Part shown: positions 44,632 to 53,455 of the stretch, piece after piece
How the letters are laid out: each line of letters starts with the position of its first letter
How positions within the stretch are numbered: position 1 is the stretch's first letter
From: Anaerolineae bacterium
Lineage (GTDB): Bacteria > Chloroflexota > Anaerolineae > Anaerolineales > Anaerolineaceae
Assembly (NCBI GenBank): GCA_013314735.1
Contig: JABUFD010000001.1
Location: forward strand, 1-64,000
Length of the DNA: 64,000 bases
Reading direction: 5' to 3'
The notes under the pieces: model-generated
What the model saw: the letters and a program-made list of their open reading frames with translations, nothing else
What the model was told of the DNA's origin: nothing
The model's database searches: none
Position numbers and translations under genes: made by a program

Positions 44632-44664
44632 GGGCTGGCGGGTAACCGCCAGCCCATTTTCTTT
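44632..44664 (+). terminator. terminator of the oxidoreductase operon
   Basis: GGGCTGGCGG and its complement with a GTAA tetraloop, then ATTTTCTTT. Confidence 0.88.
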
Positions 44665-44669
44665 AATGC

Positions 44670-44697
44670 CACCACCCCCGCAGATGCGGGGGTGGTG
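44670..44697 (-). terminator. GC-rich hairpin at the end of the liv-type operon
   Basis: CACCACCCCCGC and its complement (12 bp) with an AGAT loop, 44 bp past the LivM stop. It has no clear T run on the minus strand. With the neighbouring terminator it isolates the two convergent operons. Confidence 0.55.
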
Positions 44698-44740
44698 ATT
44701 GCTATTTTGTGAAAATCCAGGTTTTTTCAACAACCAATGC

Positions 44741-45868
44741 TCATTGTTGTTCCGGTGGTTTGCTGCCAAGCAATCTCCGGAATCGTTCCCAGCCGGCCTT
44801 GAGATCCGGTTGTTTCAGGCGCCAGGTGCCGACAATGCCGTAGGGGAAGAACAGCACAATAAAGATGAAGATCAGGCCAAACACCAGTGGCCAGCGTGCT
44901 CCAAAGAAGTTATAGAGGAATTGGCTGAGGGTTTGCATTAATCCTGCTCCGATGATGGGACCAATGAGGGTACCCATGCCGCCCAGGATGACCATGATGA
45001 GCATATTGACCGTGGTGACGGCTGACGTCATCGAGGGGGTGGCGCTCATATTCCAGAGCGAATACATCGCCCCGGCCAGTCCGGCAAACAGGGACGCGGT
45101 CAGGAAGGTGATCGTGCGGTAAGTGGCCGGGTTGTACCCGATCATGCGCATGCGATCTTCATTTTCGCGGGTAGCGACAATCACACGCCCGGTGGGGGAG
45201 TTGGTGAAGCGGCGAATGACGAAATAGGAGATCACCAGGAAGGCCAGGGCGATGAAATAGAAGCGCAGGCGAAACTGGGTGGGGTTGAGCCAGGCCGGGA
45301 TCGGAACGCCGTGCAGTCCTTCATCAGCGCCGGTCCACTGGACAAAATCAGTTGCCTTGGCAAGGATGTGAATCGCCTCTGCCAGCGCCAGGGTCAGCAT
45401 GGCAAAGTAAGCGCCTTTCAGACGGGCGGAAGTGGCGCTGAACAAAGCGCCGATCAACAACGCCACCACGGCTGATGCCAAAAGGCTGGCGATGAAGATG
45501 ATCAGGGTAGTGATATCGGTCCCGCCGGGAATGGTGATGCGATAACGGCTGGCAAAGGTGGGTCCCCAATGCGTGAGGAGCAGGGCCATGGTGTAGGCGC
45601 CGCCGCCGAAAAATGCGGCATGGCCAAAGGAGAGAATCCCGGCATAACCGATCAACAGGTCATAGCTCATGGCAAGCACAGCCATGATAAAAAAGGCGAT
45701 CAATTGGCCCTGCCAATATTTGGTGATGCCGTCATTCAGACCGGAACCGGTGATCAGGTTCATGACGAACGGGAACAGGCCCAGGAGTACGGTCAGCACC
45801 AGGAAGCCGCTTTCGCGGCGGATAATTTTCCGGAAGGAGATTTTTTTGGTTGAAGTTGGTTCAGGCAT
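44741..45868 (-). CDS. branched-chain-type ABC transporter permease (LivM-like)
   Basis: 375 residues with about nine predicted helices. GYAGILSFGHAAFFGGGAYT is the LivM signature after the second helix, and the EAA-like loop is ATRENEDRMRMIGYNPATYR. It forms the channel with the LivH-like protein. AAGGAG precedes the ATG and the LivH stop is 3 bp upstream. Substrates of this family include branched-chain amino acids, urea, amides and aromatic or short carboxylic acids. The acyl-CoA genes upstream in the same run favour a carboxylic acid. Confidence 0.87.
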   Translation of the reverse strand: MPEPTSTKKISFRKIIRRESGFLVLTVLLGLFPFVMNLITGSGLNDGITKYWQGQLIAFFIMAVLAMSYDLLIGYAGILSFGHAAFFGGGAYTMALLLTHWGPTFASRYRITIPGGTDITTLIIFIASLLASAVVALLIGALFSATSARLKGAYFAMLTLALAEAIHILAKATDFVQWTGADEGLHGVPIPAWLNPTQFRLRFYFIALAFLVISYFVIRRFTNSPTGRVIVATRENEDRMRMIGYNPATYRTITFLTASLFAGLAGAMYSLWNMSATPSMTSAVTTVNMLIMVILGGMGTLIGPIIGAGLMQTLSQFLYNFFGARWPLVFGLIFIFIVLFFPYGIVGTWRLKQPDLKAGWERFRRLLGSKPPEQQ

Positions 45869-45871
45869 GCA

Positions 45872-47365
45872 CTACTCCTTTTTCCCGAAGAGACCCGAAG
45901 GGCGGATCAGCAGGACGATGATCATGATGATCACGGTCGAGGCTTCCGCGATGGCGGGTGACAATGACAGTTTCAGGGCGAAATAATCACCGAAAGCGCG
46001 TGCCAGGCCGAGGGTGAGTGCGCCAATGAAAGCACCCACATAGGAACCCATCCCACCCAACACCACCGTGATGAAGCCCTGCATCTGGAACTGGTCGCCC
46101 ATCAGGGGCTGCACCGGAATGAACGGCGCGGCGCCAATACCGCCCAGCGCGGCCATGGCAATTCCGAGGGCGAACACGAAGGTGAACACCTGGCGCACAT
46201 TAATGCCCAGTGCTTCCACCATTTCGGGATCCTGTACACCGGCACGGATGATCATTCCCAGACGGGTGCGGGTCATCAGGAGGGTGATGAAGATGAACAT
46301 CACCAGGCCGAGGGCGATGATGAACAGGCGGTAGGTGGGGAAAGTGACACCGAAGATGTTCAGGGTCGAGTTACCGTTGCGGAACCATTCGAGGACGGTT
46401 TCAGCCTTGCCTGGCTGGGCAAAGAACGGCGGCCGTACCATCTGGTAAGCCAGCGGATCCCACAGCACCTGCACCACCTCGCGGATTACAAAGCTCAGGC
46501 CGAGGGTCATCAGCACAATGAACGTGGCTCGCTGGTATAACGGCCGGATCAGGGTGATTTCGATGATCCCGCCGAAGACCAGTCCGAACAACACCGCCAC
46601 TATCATTGCCAGGAAGAAGCGCAGGTTGCCGTTCATCAGCAGCACCGTTTCTGGCAGGGCTTCGCGAAAGGCGGTCAGCAGTACTGTGGCTACAAACAGG
46701 GCGGCGACGATGATCCATTTCTGGGTGGTTTTTTCCGCCACGGCAAACTCAGTTTTATCGCCAGGCTTTGCAGTGGCAAAGGCAATCAATGCCCCGGACA
46801 CCAGCATCAGCGCGGGACGAACCCAGAAGCGCAGCAGTGGTTCCTGCGCGCTGAGTTCTGCCAGCGGATTATCCGCGGTCGTGGTGGTGATCGCCACCAT
46901 GGCGGTGTCCGCCAGGCCCATGATATCCAGCTGGTTGAAAGCAAAGAAGATCATCAGCAACGCCAGTGCGTATGCGATTCGCGGCAGGTTCTGCTGCAAT
47001 TTGGAATTGATTTCCCAGCGGATCAGTGCCGGTTTGATCAACGGCAGCAGCATCAAGCCGGATGCAAAAGCAAAGATCAGCGGCGATATGCCAAAGATAA
47101 AGGTCGGGTTGGTATAAAATTGCCACCCCATATAAGCACCCAGCATAAACATGGCGCCGTGGGCAAAGTTGAGAACATCCATCAGCCCGAAGATCAGAGT
47201 TAAACCGGCAGCGACCATGAAGAACAGGCTTCCCAGGGTTAACCCTGAAAGGGTGGTACGTACAAACGAAGCTGTCCCCAGTCCTGTCCAGCCCCAGGCG
47301 ATCAGCAGCAGGACCATGATGATGGCAGCACCGATTGGGAGAATTTTTTTCCATGCGAATTTCAT
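45872..47365 (-). CDS. branched-chain-type ABC transporter permease (LivH-like) with large insertion
   Basis: 497 residues, against about 300 for LivH. The N-terminal signature (GLMDVLNFAHGAMFMLGAYM, 60-79) and the block IEITLIRPLYQRA (268-280), normally about 15 residues apart, are separated here by roughly 170 additional residues. That insert has two or three hydrophobic helices and a soluble segment (about 145-215). The rest, with GMIIRAGVQDPEMVEALGIN as EAA-like loop, is regular. The ATG overlaps the LivF stop by 4 bp. The insert could alter topology or bind a partner. Family confident, meaning of the insert unknown. Confidence 0.85.
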   Translation of the reverse strand: MKFAWKKILPIGAAIIMVLLLIAWGWTGLGTASFVRTTLSGLTLGSLFFMVAAGLTLIFGLMDVLNFAHGAMFMLGAYMGWQFYTNPTFIFGISPLIFAFASGLMLLPLIKPALIRWEINSKLQQNLPRIAYALALLMIFFAFNQLDIMGLADTAMVAITTTTADNPLAELSAQEPLLRFWVRPALMLVSGALIAFATAKPGDKTEFAVAEKTTQKWIIVAALFVATVLLTAFREALPETVLLMNGNLRFFLAMIVAVLFGLVFGGIIEITLIRPLYQRATFIVLMTLGLSFVIREVVQVLWDPLAYQMVRPPFFAQPGKAETVLEWFRNGNSTLNIFGVTFPTYRLFIIALGLVMFIFITLLMTRTRLGMIIRAGVQDPEMVEALGINVRQVFTFVFALGIAMAALGGIGAAPFIPVQPLMGDQFQMQGFITVVLGGMGSYVGAFIGALTLGLARAFGDYFALKLSLSPAIAEASTVIIMIIVLLIRPSGLFGKKE

Positions 47366-48123
47366 TGTTCACCTCCGCTCTTTGCGGTACGTACACTGGC
47401 CCCCAGGTATTCATGCACCAACTCTTCGTTTTGCGCCAGGTCTTGCATCAAGCCGGAATGGACGCTTTTTCCATCATCGATGATCGTATAGCGTTGCGCC
47501 AGCTGGCTGGCCATGATGAAGTTCTGTTCCACCAACAGCACGGTGGTGGTGGCGCTCAGTTTACGGATGGCCTCCATCATCTGCTGGATCAGGATTGGCG
47601 CCAGGCCTTCGCTGGGTTCGTCAATTAACAGGAGCTTATTATCCGGCACCAGGGCGCGCGCCACCGCCAGCATCTGTTGCTGCCCGCCCGATAAATGGTT
47701 GCCGGGCAGCTTGTAGAGCCGTTTCAGGTCGGGGAACAGGTCAAAGATGAAATCAGCATGCTGCTCCAGGTCGCCACGTTTGCGTTCTGCCAGCTTGAGG
47801 TTTTCCATCACCGAAAGCTGGCGGAAGATGGCGCGGTTCTCGGGAACATAACCGATGCCCAGGTTGGCAATGTTGAAAGCGCGTTTTCCCTGGATTTCCA
47901 TCCCGTCAAACACCACCCGACCTTCGCGTGGTGGTGTCAGGCCGAGGATTGATTTTAAGGTAGTGGTCTTGCCGGCGCCGTTGCGCCCCAGCATGACTGT
48001 GATCGAGTTGGCAGGCACGGTCAGGCTGACGCCTTCAAGGATGTGGAACTGCCCGATGAAGGTCTGGATATTTTCCACCGACAACAGCGGTTGTGGGGAT
48101 TGGTTGGTGGTGAATGCGTTCAT
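47362..48123 (-). CDS. branched-chain-type ABC transporter ATP-binding protein (LivF-like)
   Basis: 253 residues. Walker A GRNGAGKTTTLK, signature LSGGQQQML, Walker B LLLIDEPSEGLAP and the LivF-type C-terminal GLMQDLAQNEELVHEYLG are present. It overlaps LivG and LivH genes by 4 bp on each side. Confidence 0.9.
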   Translation of the reverse strand: MNAFTTNQSPQPLLSVENIQTFIGQFHILEGVSLTVPANSITVMLGRNGAGKTTTLKSILGLTPPREGRVVFDGMEIQGKRAFNIANLGIGYVPENRAIFRQLSVMENLKLAERKRGDLEQHADFIFDLFPDLKRLYKLPGNHLSGGQQQMLAVARALVPDNKLLLIDEPSEGLAPILIQQMMEAIRKLSATTTVLLVEQNFIMASQLAQRYTIIDDGKSVHSGLMQDLAQNEELVHEYLGASVRTAKSGGEQ

Positions 48124-48890
48124 GCTAATTCTCCGTACAGGTCGCCGAGATAAGCCTTTTGCACCTGGCGGTTATTGGCTATTTCATGCGGTGAGCCTTC
48201 GGCAAGAATGGTGCCCTGGCTCATAACGGTGATTTTGTCAGAAATTTGCATTACCATATCCATGCGGTGTTCCACCAGGATGGCAGTGCGGCCTTTTTCT
48301 TTGACGACCTTGTTGATGATCTGGATCAACTCCGGCACCTGTTCCGAGGACATCCCGGCGGTTGGTTCATCAAACAACAGTAATTCAGGATCACACGCCA
48401 GCATAATGCCCAGTTCGAGCTTGCGTTTCTCGCCGTGCGGCAGGTTGCGGACGATGATCAGTTCCCGCCCTGTCAGCCCCACTTGCTCAATGACTGCCTC
48501 TGCTTTTTCGATATATTCGCTGTAATTTTCTGCCAGGTGCAGCAGGCGGAAATTGTGCTTGCCCATGGCCTGGGTGGCCAGGCGGATGTTCTCGAGCACG
48601 GTCAGGTTGGGGAAAATGTTGGTGATCTGGAACGAACGCCCGATGCCGAGATGCGCCCGGCGCTGGGGCGGCAGGTGGGTGATGTCGCGGCCGTGGTAGA
48701 ACACCTGGCCACTGGTGGGGGGCATTGTTCCACTCAACAGGTTGAAGAGTGTAGTTTTGCCAGCACCATTGGGTCCGATGATGGCATGCATGGTTTTTTC
48801 CTGGATATGGATGCTGACATCATCGACTGCCACCAGGCCGCCAAACGCCTTCCGTAGATTGTGTGCTTCAAGGATGTTTTCTTGACTCAT
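48120..48890 (-). CDS. branched-chain-type ABC transporter ATP-binding protein (LivG-like)
   Basis: 256 residues. Walker A GPNGAGKTTLFNLLSG and Walker B LLLFDEPTAGM are intact. The signature is unusual: LPHGEKRKLELG stands where most transporters have LSGGQ, as in other LivG proteins (LPYGxQR). AAAAAGG precedes the ATG. It is the first of four coupled transporter genes after the binding-protein gene. Confidence 0.9.
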   Translation of the reverse strand: MSQENILEAHNLRKAFGGLVAVDDVSIHIQEKTMHAIIGPNGAGKTTLFNLLSGTMPPTSGQVFYHGRDITHLPPQRRAHLGIGRSFQITNIFPNLTVLENIRLATQAMGKHNFRLLHLAENYSEYIEKAEAVIEQVGLTGRELIIVRNLPHGEKRKLELGIMLACDPELLLFDEPTAGMSSEQVPELIQIINKVVKEKGRTAILVEHRMDMVMQISDKITVMSQGTILAEGSPHEIANNRQVQKAYLGDLYGELA

Positions 48891-49027
48891 AGTGTACCTT
48901 TTTCATGAATGATTTGAACGATAACCAATGGAATAATTGCGCTTGTGAGTGTTGAAATGATCCTCAATATCCCGATTGTAACAAAAGGTTCATGCATGCG
49001 GCAATCAACGTTGCAGGATGGGAAACA

Positions 49028-49057
49028 GCGGGGAGGGGATGAAAGACCCCTCCCCGC
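49028..49057 (-). terminator. hairpin between binding-protein and LivG genes
   Basis: GCGGGGAGGGG and its complement (11 bp) with an 8-nt loop, 28 bp past the binding-protein stop. It has a weak T tail. It probably stabilises the upstream message or partly terminates. The rest of the 194-base gap shows nothing else. Confidence 0.6.
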
Positions 49058-49084
49058 GCCCCCAATTCGATGCAATCGAAAGGC

Positions 49085-50515
49085 TTACTCGACAGGGATG
49101 ACCGGCAGGTCGCCGCAACGGGCAGCGTAGTCGCCGGTCAGGGTGCAGGGAACACCCAGTTCATCAAAGGCGGTCACGTATACGGTCTCGAAGAATTCGT
49201 ATTCGTTGATCCCGTCGCCGTCCTGGTCAGGATTGAGGTTGACGAGTTTCAGAATGTTCATCGGTTGTTCGCAGACGTGGTCTTCCGGGCGGATGTAGTA
49301 AGTGCCCTTGGGGCCTTCGAATGTGAGGCCTTCCAGCGCGGTAATCATCACATCACCGGTGGTGTCGCCGCCGGTCGCTTCCAGTGCGGTGGCAAGGGCG
49401 ATGGCGGAGGCCATACCGCCGGCGGTGAACAGGTCAGGATATTCGCCAAATTCTTCCAGGTGGCGTTCCACCAGCCAATCGTTGACTTCGGTGTCAGCGG
49501 CGGTGTAGTGGTAAACATTCAAACCGATCTGGTCGAGGGCGGCGCCGTAAACGGCCGCAAAGGAAGCGTTGTCGCCGTAACCGGTGGCAACGGTCATCAC
49601 GTCCAGTGCGCCCAGGTCAGCCAGCTGCTGGAAGAGGGTCACGTAGCCAACACCGGCCCAGGTGAGGAACAGGTTGTCAGCACCGCTGTCCATGGCCTGC
49701 TGGATGTAGGGGGTGAAGTCGGTGGTGTCAAACGGAGCGTAGATATCAGCAACCATTTCGCCGCCGAATTTTTCAACCGAGTACTTGAGGGCGATACCGG
49801 AACCCTGGCCAAAGGCATTGTCGATACCGATGTGGGCAAAGGTGGGGCCGACGTTCTCAACCAGGTACTTAGCAATGACGAGGGTATCGTCAAAGTTGGT
49901 GCGGGAGGTGCGGAACACGTACGGATTGAAGTACGGGCCGGTGGTAAAGGAGGAGGCAGCAGGATCAACCATCAGGATGATCTCGTTCTCCAGCGCAACC
50001 GTGGTCAATGCTGCGGCAACGCCGGAAGCAACCGGACCCTGCAGGAGTTCAACGCCGTCTTTTTCAATCAGTTCCAGTGCCAGGGCGACGCCTTTTTCGG
50101 CATTGCCTTCGTCGTCTTTGGTGATCACTTCCACCGGGCGGTTGGCGATAATGTAGCGGCCTTCTTCATCCATATTGCCGCCAGACATATATTCCAGACC
50201 AAGCTGGAAGCCGCGCACCTGCTGCTGGCCGTAGAGGGCCATCGCGCCGGAAAGTTGGGAAATCTGCCCGATCTTGAGGACGGGGCCGAGTTCAACCACT
50301 TCTTCCTCTTCGACAACTTCTTCGGTGGGTTCTTCTTCCACCACTTCCTCTTCGACGGGTTCGGCGGTGGGCTCTTCTTCCACCACTTCTTCCTCAACGA
50401 CTTCTTCTTCTGCCACAGGTTCTTCAGTGGGTTCCTGAACTTCCTGCACGCAGGCCGACAGCATCATCGAAGCGATGAGCAGTACGGACACAACCAAAAG
50501 CAAAACTTTTTTCAT
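49085..50515 (-). CDS. branched-chain-type ABC transporter substrate-binding lipoprotein
   Basis: 476 residues. The signal peptide ends at LSAC (Cys22). Residues 23-75 are an acidic low-complexity linker of Glu, Val, Pro and Thr (repeats such as EEEVVEEE). The type I periplasmic-binding fold follows (LKIGQISQLSGAMALYGQQQ), typical of LivJ/LivK-like proteins for amino acids or carboxylic acids. Near the end, CEQPMNILKLVNLNPDQDGDGINEYEF carries an EF-hand-like DxDGD loop. AAGGAG lies 7 bp before the ATG. It lies 100 bp after the alpha/beta hydrolase gene and before the four transporter genes. Confidence 0.9.
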   Translation of the reverse strand: MKKVLLLVVSVLLIASMMLSACVQEVQEPTEEPVAEEEVVEEEVVEEEPTAEPVEEEVVEEEPTEEVVEEEEVVELGPVLKIGQISQLSGAMALYGQQQVRGFQLGLEYMSGGNMDEEGRYIIANRPVEVITKDDEGNAEKGVALALELIEKDGVELLQGPVASGVAAALTTVALENEIILMVDPAASSFTTGPYFNPYVFRTSRTNFDDTLVIAKYLVENVGPTFAHIGIDNAFGQGSGIALKYSVEKFGGEMVADIYAPFDTTDFTPYIQQAMDSGADNLFLTWAGVGYVTLFQQLADLGALDVMTVATGYGDNASFAAVYGAALDQIGLNVYHYTAADTEVNDWLVERHLEEFGEYPDLFTAGGMASAIALATALEATGGDTTGDVMITALEGLTFEGPKGTYYIRPEDHVCEQPMNILKLVNLNPDQDGDGINEYEFFETVYVTAFDELGVPCTLTGDYAARCGDLPVIPVE

Positions 50516-50617
50516 CTTTTTTCTCCTTGTTTAGTTTTGATGAAATATGGGTTTGGATTGGGACTTCTCAAACTGACATTTTCTCTCTTTGAATGGTGAT
50601 GCAAACACCTCCTTCAC

Positions 50618-51418
50618 TTAAGGTTTCGTATGCTTCGCGATGAAACCGATCAGCAGCGTGTTCAGGATGGCCGGCTTTTCCAGGCATAGGGCATGTCCTG
50701 AACCGGGTACGACCACATATTCACTACCCGCAATGCGGCTGGCAATGACCTCAGCAAAACGCCGACCTTTGATGAGATCATCCTCTCCAACCACCACCAG
50801 GGTTGGCGCTTGAATCCGGGATAATTCACCGGTAATTTCGAGTTTATAAAAAGCTTTCATCAATTCAACGAATGCCTTCATATCAATTTGCGCGTAACGC
50901 GCGGCTGAACCTTCGATGAAAGCCTGGTTGGCTTCGATGTAAGGTTTGGCAAAATTAAGATGGTATGATGTCCGCAGCAGCCATTCCGCATCTTCCTGTT
51001 CGGCGGCCATCAGCCACGGATAGGTCTGCCCGTGCAGCAATGCATCCACCTCACTCACGCCATCCATCACAATCAAAGAACGGGTCAGGTGGGGATATCG
51101 CAGCGCGAACACCATGCTGATTTCAGAGCCGTAAGAAATACCGCCAATGTGTGCGGCGGGAATCTGCAAGTGTTCCAGCAGGGCGGCCAGGTCATCGGCA
51201 TGCTGCTCCATCGAATAGGGTCCGGCCGGATGCTCCGACTGCCACATCCCGCGGCAATCATACAGCAGAACACGCATGTGTTTGTGCAGCTCCGCAGTCT
51301 GGTAAGCCCAACTGGCGGTGCTCATCATGATCCCATTGGAAAGCACCAGCACTTCACCGGTTTCGGGTCCGTGCAGTTCATAATACAGGTCTATTCCATG
51401 TACATGCGCGATTGCCAT
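50618..51418 (-). CDS. alpha/beta hydrolase
   Basis: 266 residues, a full alpha/beta-hydrolase fold. The nucleophile elbow is GISYG (93-97, Ser95), and the catalytic His lies in GSGHALCLEKP near the C-terminus. The oxyanion region is LSNGIMMS. It is most like 3-oxoadipate enol-lactone hydrolases and carboxylesterases. In this operon it may open a lactone or cleave an ester or thioester of the imported substrate. AAGGAA precedes two tandem ATGs and overlaps the stop of the DUF35 gene. Confidence 0.78.
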   Translation of the reverse strand: MAIAHVHGIDLYYELHGPETGEVLVLSNGIMMSTASWAYQTAELHKHMRVLLYDCRGMWQSEHPAGPYSMEQHADDLAALLEHLQIPAAHIGGISYGSEISMVFALRYPHLTRSLIVMDGVSEVDALLHGQTYPWLMAAEQEDAEWLLRTSYHLNFAKPYIEANQAFIEGSAARYAQIDMKAFVELMKAFYKLEITGELSRIQAPTLVVVGEDDLIKGRRFAEVIASRIAGSEYVVVPGSGHALCLEKPAILNTLLIGFIAKHTKP

Positions 51419-51428
51419 CATTCGTTCC

Positions 51429-51845
51429 TTAAGCAGGTTCAAAGGCGAGGTATTTTTTGCGGGTTTCGCCCTCACCACGTTCAATCGTGGTCATCACCAG
51501 AGGTGTTCCAATCCGGATCGTGTGAGGGGCATGCACATCCACATCCAGAATCTGGGCGCATACCCGCGCGCCTTCCTGCAGGGTGACAATCCCCACGCAG
51601 TAAGGGTTCTTGGCGCCGTATCCGGCAACCGCCATGTGGGTGGGGGGGACGCTGACCACAGTGAATGCGGCAAGTGTACCCTTCCCATCAAATTCGATGA
51701 CTTCCTGCCGGTCGGAGTGGCATGTGGGGCAGATCTGGCGTTGGGGGGCACTGATGTGGCCACAGTCCAGGCAGCGGGAGCCGATCAAACGATCCTGGCC
51801 GAGGGCGGTATAAAATTCCTTGCTGGTCAGTTGGAATGATGTCAT
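51429..51845 (-). CDS. Zn-ribbon/OB-fold (DUF35) protein, thiolase partner
   Basis: 138 residues. A zinc ribbon (Cys25, Cys28, Cys39, Cys42) is followed by an OB-fold (about 50-135). It begins one base after the thiolase stop. Such adjacency is the rule for thiolase-DUF35 complexes, for example BbsA/BbsB of benzylsuccinate degradation and the archaeal acetoacetyl-CoA thiolase/HMG-CoA synthase/DUF35 assembly, where DUF35 channels CoA intermediates. GGAGAG precedes the ATG. The longer open frame upstream overlaps the thiolase and is not used. Confidence 0.85.
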   Translation of the reverse strand: MTSFQLTSKEFYTALGQDRLIGSRCLDCGHISAPQRQICPTCHSDRQEVIEFDGKGTLAAFTVVSVPPTHMAVAGYGAKNPYCVGIVTLQEGARVCAQILDVDVHAPHTIRIGTPLVMTTIERGEGETRKKYLAFEPA

Positions 51846-51846
51846 G

Positions 51847-53112
51847 TCAGTCTCTCCGTTCAAAGATATGCACCACACAGGTCTGGCCGGAACCGCCCAC
51901 ATTGTGGGTGAGGCCTCTCCGTGGGTTGCCGGGCAATTGACGTTCGCCGGCCACACCGCGCAGTTGCTTCCATACTTCCACCACCTGGCCGACACCGGAA
52001 GCGCCAACAGGGTGGCCTTTGGCCTTGAGCCCACCGGAGGTGTTGATCGGGTGTTCACCATCACGGGCGGTTTTTCCGCTCATGGCGGCTTTCCAGCCTT
52101 CACCGCGCGGGAAGAATCCCAGGTCTTCGGTGGCCATAATTTCAGCGATGGTGAAACAATCATGAACCTCGGCAAAATCGATATCTTGCGGGCCAATGCC
52201 AGCCATTTGATAAGCCTGCTGACCGGCCTCGACAGCGGCCGGGATGTGCGAAAGGGTGGCCCGGTCGGTCAATGCGCCGTCGCTGGCCTGTCCGCTGCCG
52301 ATGATGTATATGGGGCTGTCTGTGTAGCGGAAAGCGATTTCTTCGGCAACCAGCAGCACGGCCACACCGCCATCGGAAACAGGCGAACAGTCAAACAGGC
52401 TCATCGGCCAGGCGATATTGGGGTTGCCCTTGGGATCGGCGAGAAATTCCAGTTCATCCTTCCATTCGGGCACCGGCAACCCTTTTTGTTCTGCCCGTGC
52501 TTTCTTGCTGGCCATGATATCGGCGATGCGTTGTCCAAACTGGGCTTTGTCATTGAGGGCACCGTTCTCATGGTTCTTGATGCTGACATGCGCCAGTGCC
52601 TGGGGTGAAGCGTCATACTGATCGAGATAGGCGGTTGCCATGGCGGCGTAGAAGCCCGGGAAGGTAAAGCCGGCGGGGATTTCAAATTGGGTATCGGCGG
52701 CGGTCGCCAGCGCTTCGGTGACCTCTGCGATTGGCAGGTCCGTCATTTTCTCCAGGCCGCCCACCAGAACCACATCATACATGCCGGAAGCGATCGCCAG
52801 CGCGGCTTCACGCAGGGCTACCCCGCCGCTGGCGCAGGCGTCTTCCACCCGCATTGCGGGAATCGGTGATAACCCGACCCAGCTGGCAACGATTGGCGCG
52901 AGGTGTGCTTGTTTTTCGAACTGGTCGCTGCTGAAGTTGCCCAGGTAGAACGCCTCGATTTGCCCGGGATCCAGGCCTTTGTCGACGGTCCCTTTCATTT
53001 CCAGGAAAGCCTCGACGAAGAGGTCGCGGGATGTTCTGTCAGGGAATGCGCCGAATTTGCTCATTCCTGCGCCAACCACGGCAACACCGCGTGCAAATTT
53101 TTGTTTTGCCAT
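51847..53112 (-). CDS. SCP2/acetoacetyl-CoA-type thiolase
   Basis: 421 residues. Catalytic Cys93 is in VEDACASGG. VHDCFTIAEI is the HDxF motif of SCP2-type thiolases (in place of NEAF), and AKGHPVGASGVGQ carries the catalytic His. It cleaves a 3-oxoacyl-CoA with CoA, or condenses acyl-CoAs. The immediate DUF35 partner marks it as one subunit of a complex. AAAGGTG precedes the chosen ATG three codons into the open frame. It is part of the CoA operon. Confidence 0.88.
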   Translation of the reverse strand: MAKQKFARGVAVVGAGMSKFGAFPDRTSRDLFVEAFLEMKGTVDKGLDPGQIEAFYLGNFSSDQFEKQAHLAPIVASWVGLSPIPAMRVEDACASGGVALREAALAIASGMYDVVLVGGLEKMTDLPIAEVTEALATAADTQFEIPAGFTFPGFYAAMATAYLDQYDASPQALAHVSIKNHENGALNDKAQFGQRIADIMASKKARAEQKGLPVPEWKDELEFLADPKGNPNIAWPMSLFDCSPVSDGGVAVLLVAEEIAFRYTDSPIYIIGSGQASDGALTDRATLSHIPAAVEAGQQAYQMAGIGPQDIDFAEVHDCFTIAEIMATEDLGFFPRGEGWKAAMSGKTARDGEHPINTSGGLKAKGHPVGASGVGQVVEVWKQLRGVAGERQLPGNPRRGLTHNVGGSGQTCVVHIFERRD

Positions 53113-53127
53113 ACAGTTCACCTTTGA

Positions 53128-53442
53128 TTAATGGATTTGTTTTTGATACAGTCGGGCGTTGTCCAGGTTTGCCGGACGCGGTTGCCCGGCGCCACTGGCG
53201 AGTGCCATTTTCAGGATGTCACCTTCCACCGCGAACAGGCCTTTGAATTCACCGACCAGGCCGAAGGTATGTGAAGTCTGGTTCATGGTGATATAATAAC
53301 CTTCCACCCGGTATGTGCCGCTGGACACGATTGCCATGGCGTCGTACTGGGCGAGGAATGTGCCGTCGCTTTTGAATTCGAACCACAGGCCGGCGTAGGG
53401 CTGGCCTTCATTCTGTACCCATTTTCCAAGAATTTTGTTCAT
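53128..53442 (-). CDS. small protein of unknown function in the CoA operon
   Basis: 104 residues, no signal peptide. The sequence alternates short beta-like strands (GLWFEFKSDGTFLAQY, SSGTYRVEGYYITMNQ), resembling small lipocalin-like or DUF5640-like barrels that measure deviation from a baseline fold. I do not recognise it with confidence. It lies 13 bp after the CoA-transferase gene and 15 bp before the thiolase gene, with AAAGGC before the ATG, so it is made with them. It might be a small-molecule-binding or structural subunit. Confidence 0.6.
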   Translation of the reverse strand: MNKILGKWVQNEGQPYAGLWFEFKSDGTFLAQYDAMAIVSSGTYRVEGYYITMNQTSHTFGLVGEFKGLFAVEGDILKMALASGAGQPRPANLDNARLYQKQIH

Positions 53443-53455
53443 TGACTTGCCTTTC

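Noticed and set aside
49070-50599. A 509-codon open frame on the plus strand opposite the binding-protein gene
   Set aside because: It is the mirror of a biased coding region: the Glu-rich linker reads as Phe/His-rich nonsense on the other strand, it has no ribosome-binding site and resembles no protein.
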